Below are positions 26,828 through 34,682 of a stretch of 64,000 nt of DNA, in pieces. The position numbers and the translations under genes are program-made. A model generated the notes under the pieces. The model saw only the letters and a list, made by a program, of their open reading frames with translations, was not told the DNA's origin and did no database searches. Numbering within the stretch: position 1 is the stretch's first letter; every line of letters starts with the position of its first letter. Source of the stretch: Fontibacter flavus (lineage in GTDB: Bacteria > Bacteroidota > Bacteroidia > Cytophagales > Cyclobacteriaceae); contig NZ_JBHLWI010000028.1 of assembly GCF_042432905.1 (NCBI RefSeq), positions 1 to 64,000 of the forward strand, in the 5' to 3' direction.

Positions 26828-27817
26828 TTAAAATTGATAATCGGCATAAACTTCACCTACTTCTTCCAAGATGGCTGCAACCTCTGCATAAGTATCTGCA
26901 GTAACCATTTTGGTGCGGAAAGGTTTGAAGTTGGGCATTCCTCTGAAATAATTGGTATAATGCCTTCTCATTTCTAGGATGCCTTGTTTTTCACCTTTCC
27001 ATTTGACTGAAAAATCAAGGTGTTTTTTGGTGACCTGAATCCTTTCTTCCAGATCAGGACCAGCTAATTTTTCACCTGTTTCGAGGAAATGTTTGATTTC
27101 ATTGAATACCCAAGGATACCCAATGGAAGCCCTGCCGATCATCATGCCGTCTACATTGTATTTGTCCTTGTATTCTTTGGCTTTTTCGGGGCTGTCTATA
27201 TCCCCATTTCCAAAGACAGGAATTTTCAGTCTTGGGTTATCTTTCACCAAGTTGAGGTAAGACCAGTCCGCCTCGCCTTTATACATCTGTTGTCTCGTTC
27301 TGGCATGAATGCTGATGGCCTGAATGCCCACATCCTGTAGCCTTTCTGCAACCTCTACAATACGGATGGTATCATGGGACCAGCCTAGGCGTGTTTTGAC
27401 AGTTACCGGGATATTGACCCTTTTGACAATTTCAGCGGTCATGGAAACCATTTTATCAATATCCAGTAGGATTCCTGCCCCAGCTCCTTTGCAGGCGACC
27501 TTATGGACAGGACAGCCATAGTTGATGTCCAAAATATCTGGTCCTGCTGCCTCTGCGATGGCTGCTGCCTCCCTCATGGATTCGATTTCGTTTCCAAAAA
27601 TCTGTATTCCAATTGGTCTCTCATATTCGAAAATATCCAGTTTTTGTAAGCTTTTGGCAGCATCCCTGATTAGTCCTTCTGAACTGATAAATTCCGTATA
27701 CATGAGGTCTGCTCCGTTTTCTTTGCAGACTGCCCTGAAAGGAGGGTCGCTCACATCTTCCATTGGAGCGAGCAGTAAAGGGAACTCCCCCAATTCTAAG
27801 TTTCCTATCTTAACCAC
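26828..27817 (-). CDS. dusB: tRNA-dihydrouridine synthase DusB
   Basis: A 329-residue FMN enzyme reducing uridine to dihydrouridine in the tRNA D-loop. Seen: LLAPMEDVSDPPFRAVCKEN at the start (FMN binding), ILDINYGCPVHKVACKGAGA with the catalytic Cys near residue 100, VTVKTRLGW, ISIHARTRQQMYKGEADW, and GNGDIDSPEKA/GMMIGRASIGYPWVF for flavin phosphate binding. These favour DusB over DusA/C. It is separated from the divergent CPBP gene by only 37 bp. Confidence 0.95.
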   Translation of the reverse strand: MVKIGNLELGEFPLLLAPMEDVSDPPFRAVCKENGADLMYTEFISSEGLIRDAAKSLQKLDIFEYERPIGIQIFGNEIESMREAAAIAEAAGPDILDINYGCPVHKVACKGAGAGILLDIDKMVSMTAEIVKRVNIPVTVKTRLGWSHDTIRIVEVAERLQDVGIQAISIHARTRQQMYKGEADWSYLNLVKDNPRLKIPVFGNGDIDSPEKAKEYKDKYNVDGMMIGRASIGYPWVFNEIKHFLETGEKLAGPDLEERIQVTKKHLDFSVKWKGEKQGILEMRRHYTNYFRGMPNFKPFRTKMVTADTYAEVAAILEEVGEVYADYQF

Positions 27818-27854
27818 TATTGAATTCTAATTTTCGTGTAAATTTACCGCAATT

Positions 27855-28814
27855 ATGCAGATATATAAAACCCAAGCCCCGATAGCCTCCAAAAGAAGCT
27901 GGTTTTTTTCCTTACTTGTTGTCTTATTGATCACCGTTGGGGTAATGATTGTCATGCAGGGAATTGGATTATTCCTGATTCCTGTCATCTTCAAAATACC
28001 CTTGGATGAAATGGCAGCCTTGTTTACTTCCCCTTCCAATGATCCAAATGCCCGGATGGCGATTTATTTTATTCAAGGTCTGGGTTCGGGGATGTCATTT
28101 ATCCTGGCTTCCTGGATTATCGCCAAATTGGTCGATAAAGCAGATATCGGATGGAAACAACAAATGGCTCGTTTTAAGTTCATTGGCCTGGTGATTTTAT
28201 TGATTATTATGTTTGGGTCTTTGCTTTTCAACAGTCTCATCATTGATTGGAATGCCAATATTGAGTTGCCCGAAAGCTGGTCTGCAATCGAAAATTATAT
28301 GAAAGAAGCAGAGGACCAACGGATGGTCCTGACCAAATTTCTGACAGACTTTGACTCCTTGACTGAGTTTCTGGTTGGCGTAGTGGTGATCGGCTTATTG
28401 GCTGGGATTGGGGAAGAACTACTGTTCCGTGGGGTTTTGCAGCCTAAGTTGCAGATCTATACAGGAAATGGCCATGTAGCTGTTTGGTTGACGGCCTTTA
28501 TTTTCTCGGCTATCCATATTCAGTTTTACGGATTTTTTCCACGTATGCTGCTTGGTGCAATTTTCGGATACCTGTATTTGTACTCCGGTAGTTTGCTTTA
28601 TCCAATTATTGCCCATATTTTGAACAACACATTTACAATTGTTCTGATTTATCTTGCGAAGCAGGAAGTGATTACGTTTGATATTGAAGATACAGATCAG
28701 GTTTCTTTGCCTTATGCATTGATTGGCCTGGTGATACTAATAATAAGTTTCAAAGCTTTTAAACGAATCAATAAAAGCTTGCATAAGGATGAAGAACTGG
28801 CAGAAAGTGTATGA
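27855..28814 (+). CDS. CPBP family intramembrane metalloprotease
   Basis: A 319-residue protein with about eight membrane helices and the CPBP (CAAX protease/bacteriocin-processing) motifs: GIGEELLFRGVLQPKLQ (EExxxR), FSAIHIQFYGFFPRMLLGAI (His with FxxxH spacing) and a final HILNN. Members cleave prenylated or other substrates in the membrane, or confer self-immunity to bacteriocins; no target is evident. Its 3' end overlaps the following DUF2007 gene by 26 bp, so they are translationally coupled. Confidence 0.88.
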   Translation: MQIYKTQAPIASKRSWFFSLLVVLLITVGVMIVMQGIGLFLIPVIFKIPLDEMAALFTSPSNDPNARMAIYFIQGLGSGMSFILASWIIAKLVDKADIGWKQQMARFKFIGLVILLIIMFGSLLFNSLIIDWNANIELPESWSAIENYMKEAEDQRMVLTKFLTDFDSLTEFLVGVVVIGLLAGIGEELLFRGVLQPKLQIYTGNGHVAVWLTAFIFSAIHIQFYGFFPRMLLGAIFGYLYLYSGSLLYPIIAHILNNTFTIVLIYLAKQEVITFDIEDTDQVSLPYALIGLVILIISFKAFKRINKSLHKDEELAESV

Positions 28815-28995
28815 AGACGGATCTCCCGTCAGGGCTGAGATAGTGAAGGGAGTGTTGGAAGATAATGGGATTCAGTCCGTGATCCTGAACAAAAAAGAAT
28901 CAGTTTATCAGATTCATGGATATTATGAGGTGATGGTACCTACGGCAGAAGTATTAAGGGCCATAAATATTGTAAAGAATGAGATCTCCTTTTAG
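28789..28995 (+). CDS. DUF2007 domain protein
   Basis: A 68-residue protein with the typical DUF2007 layout: WQKVYEDGSPVRAEIVKGVL, an EDNGI turn, and VMVPTAEVLRAINIVKNE. The fold resembles a small ferredoxin-like signal-transducing domain; its function is unknown. The gene starts within the end of the CPBP gene and stops one base before cdsA, so the three form an operon. Confidence 0.82.
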   Translation: MKNWQKVYEDGSPVRAEIVKGVLEDNGIQSVILNKKESVYQIHGYYEVMVPTAEVLRAINIVKNEISF

Positions 28996-28996
28996 G

Positions 28997-29836
28997 ATGC
29001 GTGACCGCATCAATATTAACAATTACAGCAACCTTGCACAAAGGATTATTACCGCGGTCATAGGCGCGGCCATTATTATCGCAGGATCTGTTATCAGTCC
29101 ATGGCTCTACTTTATAATATTTGGATTCATTTTGGGGTTTTCCCAAATGGAGTTTTACCGTCTGACAGGCTTGGACGGTATGTTGCCTTTGAAAAGTTTT
29201 GGAACCTTTCTTGGCCTAACCATTTTTACCCTGACCTTTTTGGTGGGATTGGGTCACATGGCTGATAAATATTATTTCCTGATCTTTCCATTAGCGGCCT
29301 TGGTATTTTTCATCAAGCTTTATCGAAAATCAGATAAAAAGCCATTTACCGGAGTAGCCTTTACCTTTTTGGGGATTTTTTATGTGGCTGTGCCTTTTTC
29401 AATGTTGAATGTGGCGGCGTTTTCTGTAGATGGGTCCTTTCATTATGAGGTCATTGTGGGTTCCTTGTTTATCTTGTGGGCAAGTGATTCTGGGGCCTAT
29501 TTTGCAGGTACAAAATTTGGGAAAACAAAACTGTTTGAAAGGGTGTCTCCCAAAAAGTCCTGGGAAGGATTTTTGGGTGGTGCAGCACTAGCCTTTTTTG
29601 TGGCTTATGTACTGGCCAAAAACTTCAATTCCTTACCTGAGTGGAGGTGGTTAGGCATAGCAACAATCATTATTATTGCAGGGACTTACGGTGACTTGAT
29701 AGAGTCCTTGTTTAAGCGAAGTATTGAGATAAAAGATTCAGGAAAATCCCTTCCGGGGCATGGCGGATTTATGGACCGTTTTGATGGATTATTATTATCT
29801 GCACCGTTCATCGCAGCATTTTTGAAAATCTTTTAA
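28997..29836 (+). CDS. cdsA: Phosphatidate cytidylyltransferase
   Basis: A 279-residue integral membrane enzyme making CDP-diacylglycerol from phosphatidic acid and CTP. The CdsA signature is present near the C-terminus: SLFKRSIEIKDSGKSLPGHG followed by GFMDRFDGLL with the metal-binding Asp residues; ASDSGAYFAGTKFGKTK lies before it. Eight or so membrane segments are visible. ATG at 28,997 directly follows the DUF2007 stop (TAG at 28,993), which decides against the upstream in-frame ATG at 28,979. With psd downstream it supplies phospholipid synthesis. Confidence 0.93.
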   Translation: MRDRININNYSNLAQRIITAVIGAAIIIAGSVISPWLYFIIFGFILGFSQMEFYRLTGLDGMLPLKSFGTFLGLTIFTLTFLVGLGHMADKYYFLIFPLAALVFFIKLYRKSDKKPFTGVAFTFLGIFYVAVPFSMLNVAAFSVDGSFHYEVIVGSLFILWASDSGAYFAGTKFGKTKLFERVSPKKSWEGFLGGAALAFFVAYVLAKNFNSLPEWRWLGIATIIIIAGTYGDLIESLFKRSIEIKDSGKSLPGHGGFMDRFDGLLLSAPFIAAFLKIF

Positions 29837-29909
29837 AATCCCCTGTGGGATATTAAAAAACTCATTAATATTGTATCATAATTGAATTATTCAACTAAAT
29901 AAACCCAAT

Positions 29910-31187
29910 ATGGCTTACATTGAACCGGCTCCCATTAAGGACAAAGAAAATCCTTTGGAGTCAATGATGGAGAGATTTAACATCGCAGCCGAAAAACTTG
30001 GCCTTTCAGATGAGGTCTACAACGTGCTGAAAAATCCAGCCAAACAAGTAATTGTGTCCCTTCCCATTACAATGGACAATGGAAAAATCCATGTTTTTGA
30101 AGGGATCCGTGTCATTCACTCCAACATATTAGGCCCGGCAAAAGGAGGGATCCGTTTTGCGCCTGATGTTCACTTGGATGAAGTAAAAGCACTTGCAGCT
30201 TGGATGACCTGGAAATGTGCTGTAGTTGACATTCCATATGGTGGTGGTAAAGGCGGTGTTCGTTGTAATCCAAGGGAGATGTCCAAAGGTGAGATCGAAC
30301 GTTTGATGAGGGCTTATACCCTTGCTATGTTGGATGTGTTTGGACCTGATAAAGATATTCCTGCACCTGACATGGGTACAGGACCAAGAGAAATGGCCTG
30401 GTTGATGGACGAATATTCCAAGGCACACGGCATGACAGTGAATGCTGTGGTTACCGGTAAACCACTGGTATTGGGAGGTTCTCTTGGAAGAACAGAAGCC
30501 ACAGGCCGTGGGGTAATGGTTTCTGCACTTGGAGCCATGCAAAAATTGAAAATCAATCCTTTTCAGGCGACCTGTGCTGTACAGGGATTTGGAAACGTAG
30601 GCTCTTGGGCTGCACGTTTATTGGAAGAAAGAGGTTTGAAAATCGTTGCGATTTCAGATATTTCCGGTGCTTATCATAATGAAAACGGCATCAATATCGT
30701 GGAAGCAATAGAATATAGAGACAGCAATAACGGAACATTGGAAGGATTTAAAGGCGCTGAAAAGCTGACAGATCCTATGGAGCTGTTGGAATTGGAAGTA
30801 GACGTGTTGGTTCCTGCTGCTGTGGAAGATGTGATCACGATTAAAAACGTGGAGAAAATCAAAGCGAAACTGATTGTAGAAGGTGCAAATGGCCCAACTT
30901 CAGCCAAAGCAGATGCCATTATCAATGAAAAAGGCATTATGGCCGTTCCTGATATTTTGGCGAATGCAGGCGGGGTGACTGTTTCTTACTTTGAATGGGT
31001 ACAAAATAGACTTGGTTACAAATGGACTGCTGAAAGGGTCAACAGAAGATCTGACAGGATCATGAAGGACGCTTTTGACCATGTCTATGAAGCTTCGGTA
31101 AAATATGATGTGCCAATGAGAATTGCTGCTTATATTGTTGCTATCGATAAGGTTGCCAAAACATATACCTTCAGAGGTGGCTTCTAA
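29910..31187 (+). CDS. gdhA: Glutamate dehydrogenase (Glu/Leu/Phe/Val family)
   Basis: A 425-residue NAD(P)-dependent enzyme interconverting glutamate and 2-oxoglutarate plus ammonia. Seen: GPAKGGIRFAPDV, then MTWKCAVVDIPYGGGKGGV with the catalytic Lys, and the Rossmann start AVQGFGNVGSWAARLLEERG; the C-terminal EGANGPTSAKAD and NAGGVTVSYFEW blocks complete the family. Whether it prefers NADH or NADPH cannot be read. It stands alone between cdsA and psd with a strong terminator after it. Confidence 0.93.
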   Translation: MAYIEPAPIKDKENPLESMMERFNIAAEKLGLSDEVYNVLKNPAKQVIVSLPITMDNGKIHVFEGIRVIHSNILGPAKGGIRFAPDVHLDEVKALAAWMTWKCAVVDIPYGGGKGGVRCNPREMSKGEIERLMRAYTLAMLDVFGPDKDIPAPDMGTGPREMAWLMDEYSKAHGMTVNAVVTGKPLVLGGSLGRTEATGRGVMVSALGAMQKLKINPFQATCAVQGFGNVGSWAARLLEERGLKIVAISDISGAYHNENGINIVEAIEYRDSNNGTLEGFKGAEKLTDPMELLELEVDVLVPAAVEDVITIKNVEKIKAKLIVEGANGPTSAKADAIINEKGIMAVPDILANAGGVTVSYFEWVQNRLGYKWTAERVNRRSDRIMKDAFDHVYEASVKYDVPMRIAAYIVAIDKVAKTYTFRGGF

Positions 31188-31217
31188 ATTGTAAAAAAAG
31201 AAAGTTTACTATATTTG

Positions 31218-31247
31218 GGGTGTGGAAGGAAACTTCCACACCCTTTT
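31218..31247 (+). terminator. Intrinsic terminator after gdhA
   Basis: An 11-bp stem GGGTGTGGAAG/CTTCCACACCC closed by a GAAA tetraloop, followed by TTTT. Confidence 0.85.
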
Positions 31248-31260
31248 AAATTTCTAACCG

Positions 31261-31920
31261 ATGACCATACATAAAGAAGGAAAAAGTTTATTGTTTTGGC
31301 TGTTGATCATTTTAGCAGCTTTAAATTTTGGTCTTTCCAAATTAATGCCCGAGCAGAATATGGTGCTCAATGTAATTCTTTTGATCAGTATTATTCTCTA
31401 TCTGATCGTATTACAGTTTTTTAGAAACCCGATCTTCCAGCTTCCAAACGAAGACAAGTTGGTATTTGCACCAGCAGACGGCAAAGTGGTGGTAATAGAG
31501 GAGACAGTAGAAGATGAATACCTAAAGGAGAAAAGAAAGCAGGTTTCCATCTTTATGTCCCCATTTAATGTGCATGTGAACCGCTCGCCGATCAGGGGAG
31601 TGGTAGAATATTTCAAATATCACCCCGGTAAATATTTGGTGGCCTGGCATCCCAAGTCAAGTTTTGAGAATGAGCGTACCACTATGGTTGTCCGTCACCC
31701 CAATGGTACCAAGTTATTGGTCAGACAGATTGCTGGGGCACTGGCCAGAAGGATCAAATGGTATGTGGAGGAAGGTACACCGTTGGCTCAGGCCGGTGAA
31801 TTTGGCTTTATCAAATTTGGTTCAAGAGTAGATATTTTTCTTCCTTTGGATGCTGAAATTTTAGTGAGCATGGACGAGAAAACCAAAGGAGGAAGGACGC
31901 CTATTGCCCGGTTGAAATAA
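31261..31920 (+). CDS. psd: Phosphatidylserine decarboxylase family protein
   Basis: A 219-residue membrane-associated pyruvoyl enzyme converting phosphatidylserine to phosphatidylethanolamine. The self-cleavage site that yields the pyruvoyl group lies in GFIKFGSRVDIFLP near residue 190 (Gly-Ser), and MSPFNVHVNRSPIRG with the conserved His block is at ~100. Two N-terminal hydrophobic segments anchor it. The length matches the short Psd-B type of Bacteroidota. It closes the core segment; the defence island begins 190 bp later. Confidence 0.92.
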   Translation: MTIHKEGKSLLFWLLIILAALNFGLSKLMPEQNMVLNVILLISIILYLIVLQFFRNPIFQLPNEDKLVFAPADGKVVVIEETVEDEYLKEKRKQVSIFMSPFNVHVNRSPIRGVVEYFKYHPGKYLVAWHPKSSFENERTTMVVRHPNGTKLLVRQIAGALARRIKWYVEEGTPLAQAGEFGFIKFGSRVDIFLPLDAEILVSMDEKTKGGRTPIARLK

Positions 31921-31947
31921 GCAATTTCCTGTAAAATTTACTTTAAT

Positions 31948-31988
31948 CCTACAAGTTGGTAGTTGGTCACCGCCTTGTAGGTTTTTTT
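31948..31988 (+). terminator. Intrinsic terminator after psd
   Basis: CCTACAAG (31948-31955) pairs with CTTGTAGG (31974-31981), followed by a run of seven T. It marks the left border of the accessory region. Confidence 0.82.
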
Positions 31989-32110
31989 GTTTTTGGTAGT
32001 TATTTATGAAGGATAACTGTTTGGAAGCTTGATAATTTCAAACCATCATTTTTTTAAAGGCCTGTTTTCAATATATTAGTAATTACTATTTTCTAGAATC
32101 ATTTTGCTTC

Positions 32111-32311
32111 ATGACCCAATCTAATTTTTCATACCTGGAATCAGAATTCCCTATTCTTATAAAGATTGACCAATTGCCTCAGGCGATTTTGGCGAAGGCA
32201 TTTCGGGGGGAGTTGGTAGCTCAGGAAGAGAAGGAGTATGTGGTGGAGGAAATTGAGGTGTTGATGGCGGCGGAGATGCAGTTGAGTTATCATTTGAAAA
32301 CAAAAACATAA
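32111..32311 (+). pseudogene. Fusion scar of a deleted type I restriction system (hsdR start + hsdS end)
   Basis: A 66-codon ORF. Its first ~19 residues (MTQSNFSYLESEFPILIKI) match the N-terminus of type I HsdR restriction subunits (SNFxFLxxEFP). From about residue 19 it reads KIDQLPQAILAKAFRGELVA, the C-terminal tail typical of HsdS specificity subunits. The two cannot belong to one natural protein; the simplest reading is that a deletion removed the rest of hsdR, hsdM and most of hsdS and joined the ends in frame. The TAC operon begins 17 bp later, so the scar may still supply its promoter and leader. Confidence 0.75.
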
Positions 32312-32328
32312 ACCTGCAGGTTGATAAT

Positions 32329-32883
32329 ATGAAAATAATTAGTATATTTGAGCTTTCTAAAGGAAGCCTCTTCGCAGTCAAGTACGAAGGAGAGGACCTG
32401 GATGCGCTCGAAGTACTACAAGAACAGTGGTCAGATGTGGAGTTTCTTAGGGAATTCTTCAAGAAGTATAAAAAAGATTATGAGAGCTACTATCCCAAGG
32501 CCAAACTCAACAAAATTGTACTGCAGACAATTGAAGATGCAGATGCCTTATTTGAGTTGCTTTATGATTTGGCAGAGGATAAGACAGGAAAATCCCTAGC
32601 GGATTATTTTAAACCTCTGGACAACAGAGAAAAAGAAAAAGCATATCTACTACAAGCATTAAAAGCCTATGGCCCCCAAAGCAATTCATTTTTACGCATT
32701 TATGCCATCCGGTACGGTTCCTCTTTCGTTATTACTGGTGGGGCCATCAAATTAACCCATCAAATGGCTGATAGGCCACACACCAAATTGGAGTTACATA
32801 AATTGGAATGGGTAAAAAAATACCTCCATGAAGACGGTGAAACTCCTGAATTTGTTTACCTAGACCTTGACAACGATGAATAA
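32329..32883 (+). CDS. Toxin candidate of a toxin-antitoxin-chaperone (TAC) operon
   Basis: A 184-residue protein. The region from about residue 125 (LRIYAIRYGSSFVITGGAIK then LTHQM) to 170 (HKLEWVKKYL) resembles the beta-sheet core and C-terminal helix of RelE/HigB-like interferases; the first ~120 residues are an unusual helical extension (DVEFLREFFKKYKKDY). In TAC modules the first gene encodes an mRNA-cleaving HigB toxin, followed by a HigA antitoxin and a SecB-like chaperone, exactly the order here. The stop overlaps the antitoxin start by 8 bp. The toxin role is inferred chiefly from operon position; catalytic residues are not identified. Confidence 0.6.
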   Translation: MKIISIFELSKGSLFAVKYEGEDLDALEVLQEQWSDVEFLREFFKKYKKDYESYYPKAKLNKIVLQTIEDADALFELLYDLAEDKTGKSLADYFKPLDNREKEKAYLLQALKAYGPQSNSFLRIYAIRYGSSFVITGGAIKLTHQMADRPHTKLELHKLEWVKKYLHEDGETPEFVYLDLDNDE

Positions 32884-33358
32884 GACTGAAGAAAAAATCA
32901 AAGCATTAGCTTCCGAAAACCCAACTTCCAAGTGGAAGGAAAAGGTAGCGTTTAGGAAAGCCAATAAAGCAACGCTTAAACAAGCTGCTAAAGTTGCTCT
33001 TAGGCTTTTGGATGCATTGGAAGAAAAGGGCTGGAGTCAAGCTCGGCTTGCGAGAGAATTGGAAGTCACACCTCAGCAGGTCAGTAAATGGGTCAAAGGG
33101 GAAGGAGATTTTAAGTTTTCGACCATAGACAAGCTTGAAAAGGTTCTGGGAATTACCATGCATGCGATTCTAGCAGAGGATGAGTTTGTGATTACCGAAG
33201 AAGCTTTTGAGGAGAGACTTAAAGAGGAAATAATGGCTTATCATCAGCGTAGGGCACAAACAGAGGAATATTATAAATTAAAGAATCAAGTATCTTCTTC
33301 GAAAGCTGTAATGGCTGTGAGTCATGCGGATGGGGATCTAATTGCTATGGCAGGATGA
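32876..33358 (+). CDS. HigA-like XRE antitoxin with C-terminal extension (TAC module)
   Basis: A 160-residue protein with an XRE helix-turn-helix at residues ~45-95 (KGWSQARLARELEVTPQQVS then KWVKGEGDFKFSTIDKLEKV) and a C-terminal tail of ~55 residues rich in charged residues (HQRRAQTEEYYKLKNQ then SSSKAVMAVSHADG). In the characterised mycobacterial TAC such a tail is a chaperone-addiction segment that makes the antitoxin unstable unless bound by SecB; the tail here is a candidate for that. ATG at 32,876 is chosen, not the TTG at 32,867, for the usual toxin/antitoxin overlap. It ends in ATGA shared with the next gene. Confidence 0.75.
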   Translation: MNKTEEKIKALASENPTSKWKEKVAFRKANKATLKQAAKVALRLLDALEEKGWSQARLARELEVTPQQVSKWVKGEGDFKFSTIDKLEKVLGITMHAILAEDEFVITEEAFEERLKEEIMAYHQRRAQTEEYYKLKNQVSSSKAVMAVSHADGDLIAMAG

Positions 33359-33804
33359 AAGCTAAATTCTCACCTTTACAATTATTGGACTTCAAGTTGT
33401 TGGAGTCACACGTTGAGTTTATTGTTCCCAAAGATGATGAATTAGATGTGAAGGAATTATTTCATTCGTATTCCGTTGACATAGATTTTGGACTCAAGGA
33501 GGATATAGAAACAAAAGAAATCAAACTCTTTACTTTCATTGCAATCAATGCAGAGGAAGAAAATCCACTTCCCGGGTATAAAATTGTAGTAGAAGGTGGA
33601 GGTACCTTTCGTATTCAAGATCCAGAAGAACTCGAAGAAAACCTTAAAAACAACCTGACCCAATTTTCCACCCTCAACATGATGATCAACAACCTGCGGA
33701 ACATCATTTATCAGATTACCAATTTGGGCCCTATGGGAGGGTATCTGTTACCACCGATTGATATTACGCAGTTGTTGAGGGATAAGGCGGGGGAAAAAAA
33801 ATAA
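33355..33804 (+). CDS. SecB-like chaperone of a TAC module
   Basis: A 149-residue protein resembling SecB: an antiparallel beta region (VEFIVPKDDELDVKELF...IKLFTFIAINAEE) and a C-terminal helix-turn region with NLRNIIYQI and TNLGPMGGYLLPPIDITQL, comparable to the conserved NRGxFPxLxLxPVNF part of SecB. It overlaps the antitoxin by ATGA. In TAC systems the SecB-like protein binds the antitoxin tail and protects it from proteolysis. A role in general protein export is unlikely, because Bacteroidota usually lack canonical SecB. Confidence 0.7.
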   Translation: MKAKFSPLQLLDFKLLESHVEFIVPKDDELDVKELFHSYSVDIDFGLKEDIETKEIKLFTFIAINAEEENPLPGYKIVVEGGGTFRIQDPEELEENLKNNLTQFSTLNMMINNLRNIIYQITNLGPMGGYLLPPIDITQLLRDKAGEKK

Positions 33805-33819
33805 TTGTACTTTTCTAGT

Positions 33820-34681
33820 TCATTTTGTCCTTGCCCAACCATAAGCATATTCCAAAATACAGTTTGAAATTTCAATCATTAACAATACAGCTTCAATTCG
33901 GTAAAGGTCAGTTACTGTTTCTGAATAGTATTTTGTAAGATAGGTTCCAATGGTTGAGTTTTCAGTATCTGCTTTGGTAATTGGATTGAAAATATGTTTG
34001 GAGCTAAAGTGAATAAATCCTGAAGTAATATCGTAAACATCTTTTATCCATGGATATTCCACTGAAGCTCTGTCTTTCAAATACCAGTCTTCAAGCTTTT
34101 GTTTCGGGTTTTCTTTATCAGAGAATTCTTTCACTTTTTTTTCCTTTCATTACTTCATTGGCAAATTCATGCGGATTCTTGACCAAATGGGCTGCAAATA
34201 AGCGAAGGAAATTGTCTAGATAGGGCCTTATTAGATGAGATGCAGCCATATAATTTTTCGAATCTAAAAGAACTCTAAAACCTTCAATCAAAGAAAGTGC
34301 TCTAGAATAGGTGCCATTCAAATAGAAATCAAAATGGAAAGTTTGTCCACCGGATAGTTGGCTGTTTTTGGCCATTAAAAGCATTCTATGTTCATAGCTT
34401 TTTAGAATTTCTTTGAAGGCAGAAAGAAATTTTGGTAATTCATCTTCTTTGTAGTCTCCCGGAATCCTAAGGTCTTTTACCAAAAATGGTGTCCATAAAG
34501 CATAACTGTCTGGCTTCACAATTTTATTTGATTGAATTAACAAACCAAAGTCTGTTTTATCGTCATTCTCTAAAAACTGGCCCAAAGTCCATTCTCTGAA
34601 ATCTGTAATCTTTTCATTCGATAAAATTACAATTTGTCCGATTTCAGGATTTTCGGAATTTATGTCTCGCCAGTTTAGCAT
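33820..34681 (-). pseudogene. Helical accessory protein next to ietS, frameshifted in an A8 run
   Basis: Two overlapping frames (34,681-34,118 and 34,134-33,820) join into one ~286-residue protein if one A is removed from the A8 run at minus-strand position 34,142-34,135: the sequence then reads EVMKGKKVKEFSDKENPKQK across the join. The N-terminal ~60 residues (WRDINSENPEIGQIVILSNE) resemble DUF551-like domains; the rest is helical (RALSLIEGFRVLLDSKNYMA) in the style of DUF5677/HEPN-like defence proteins, without a clear RxxxxH motif. It begins one base after the ietS stop, so it was the third gene of that operon. Phase variation, decay and sequencing error are all possible. Confidence 0.65.
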
Positions 34682-34682
34682 A

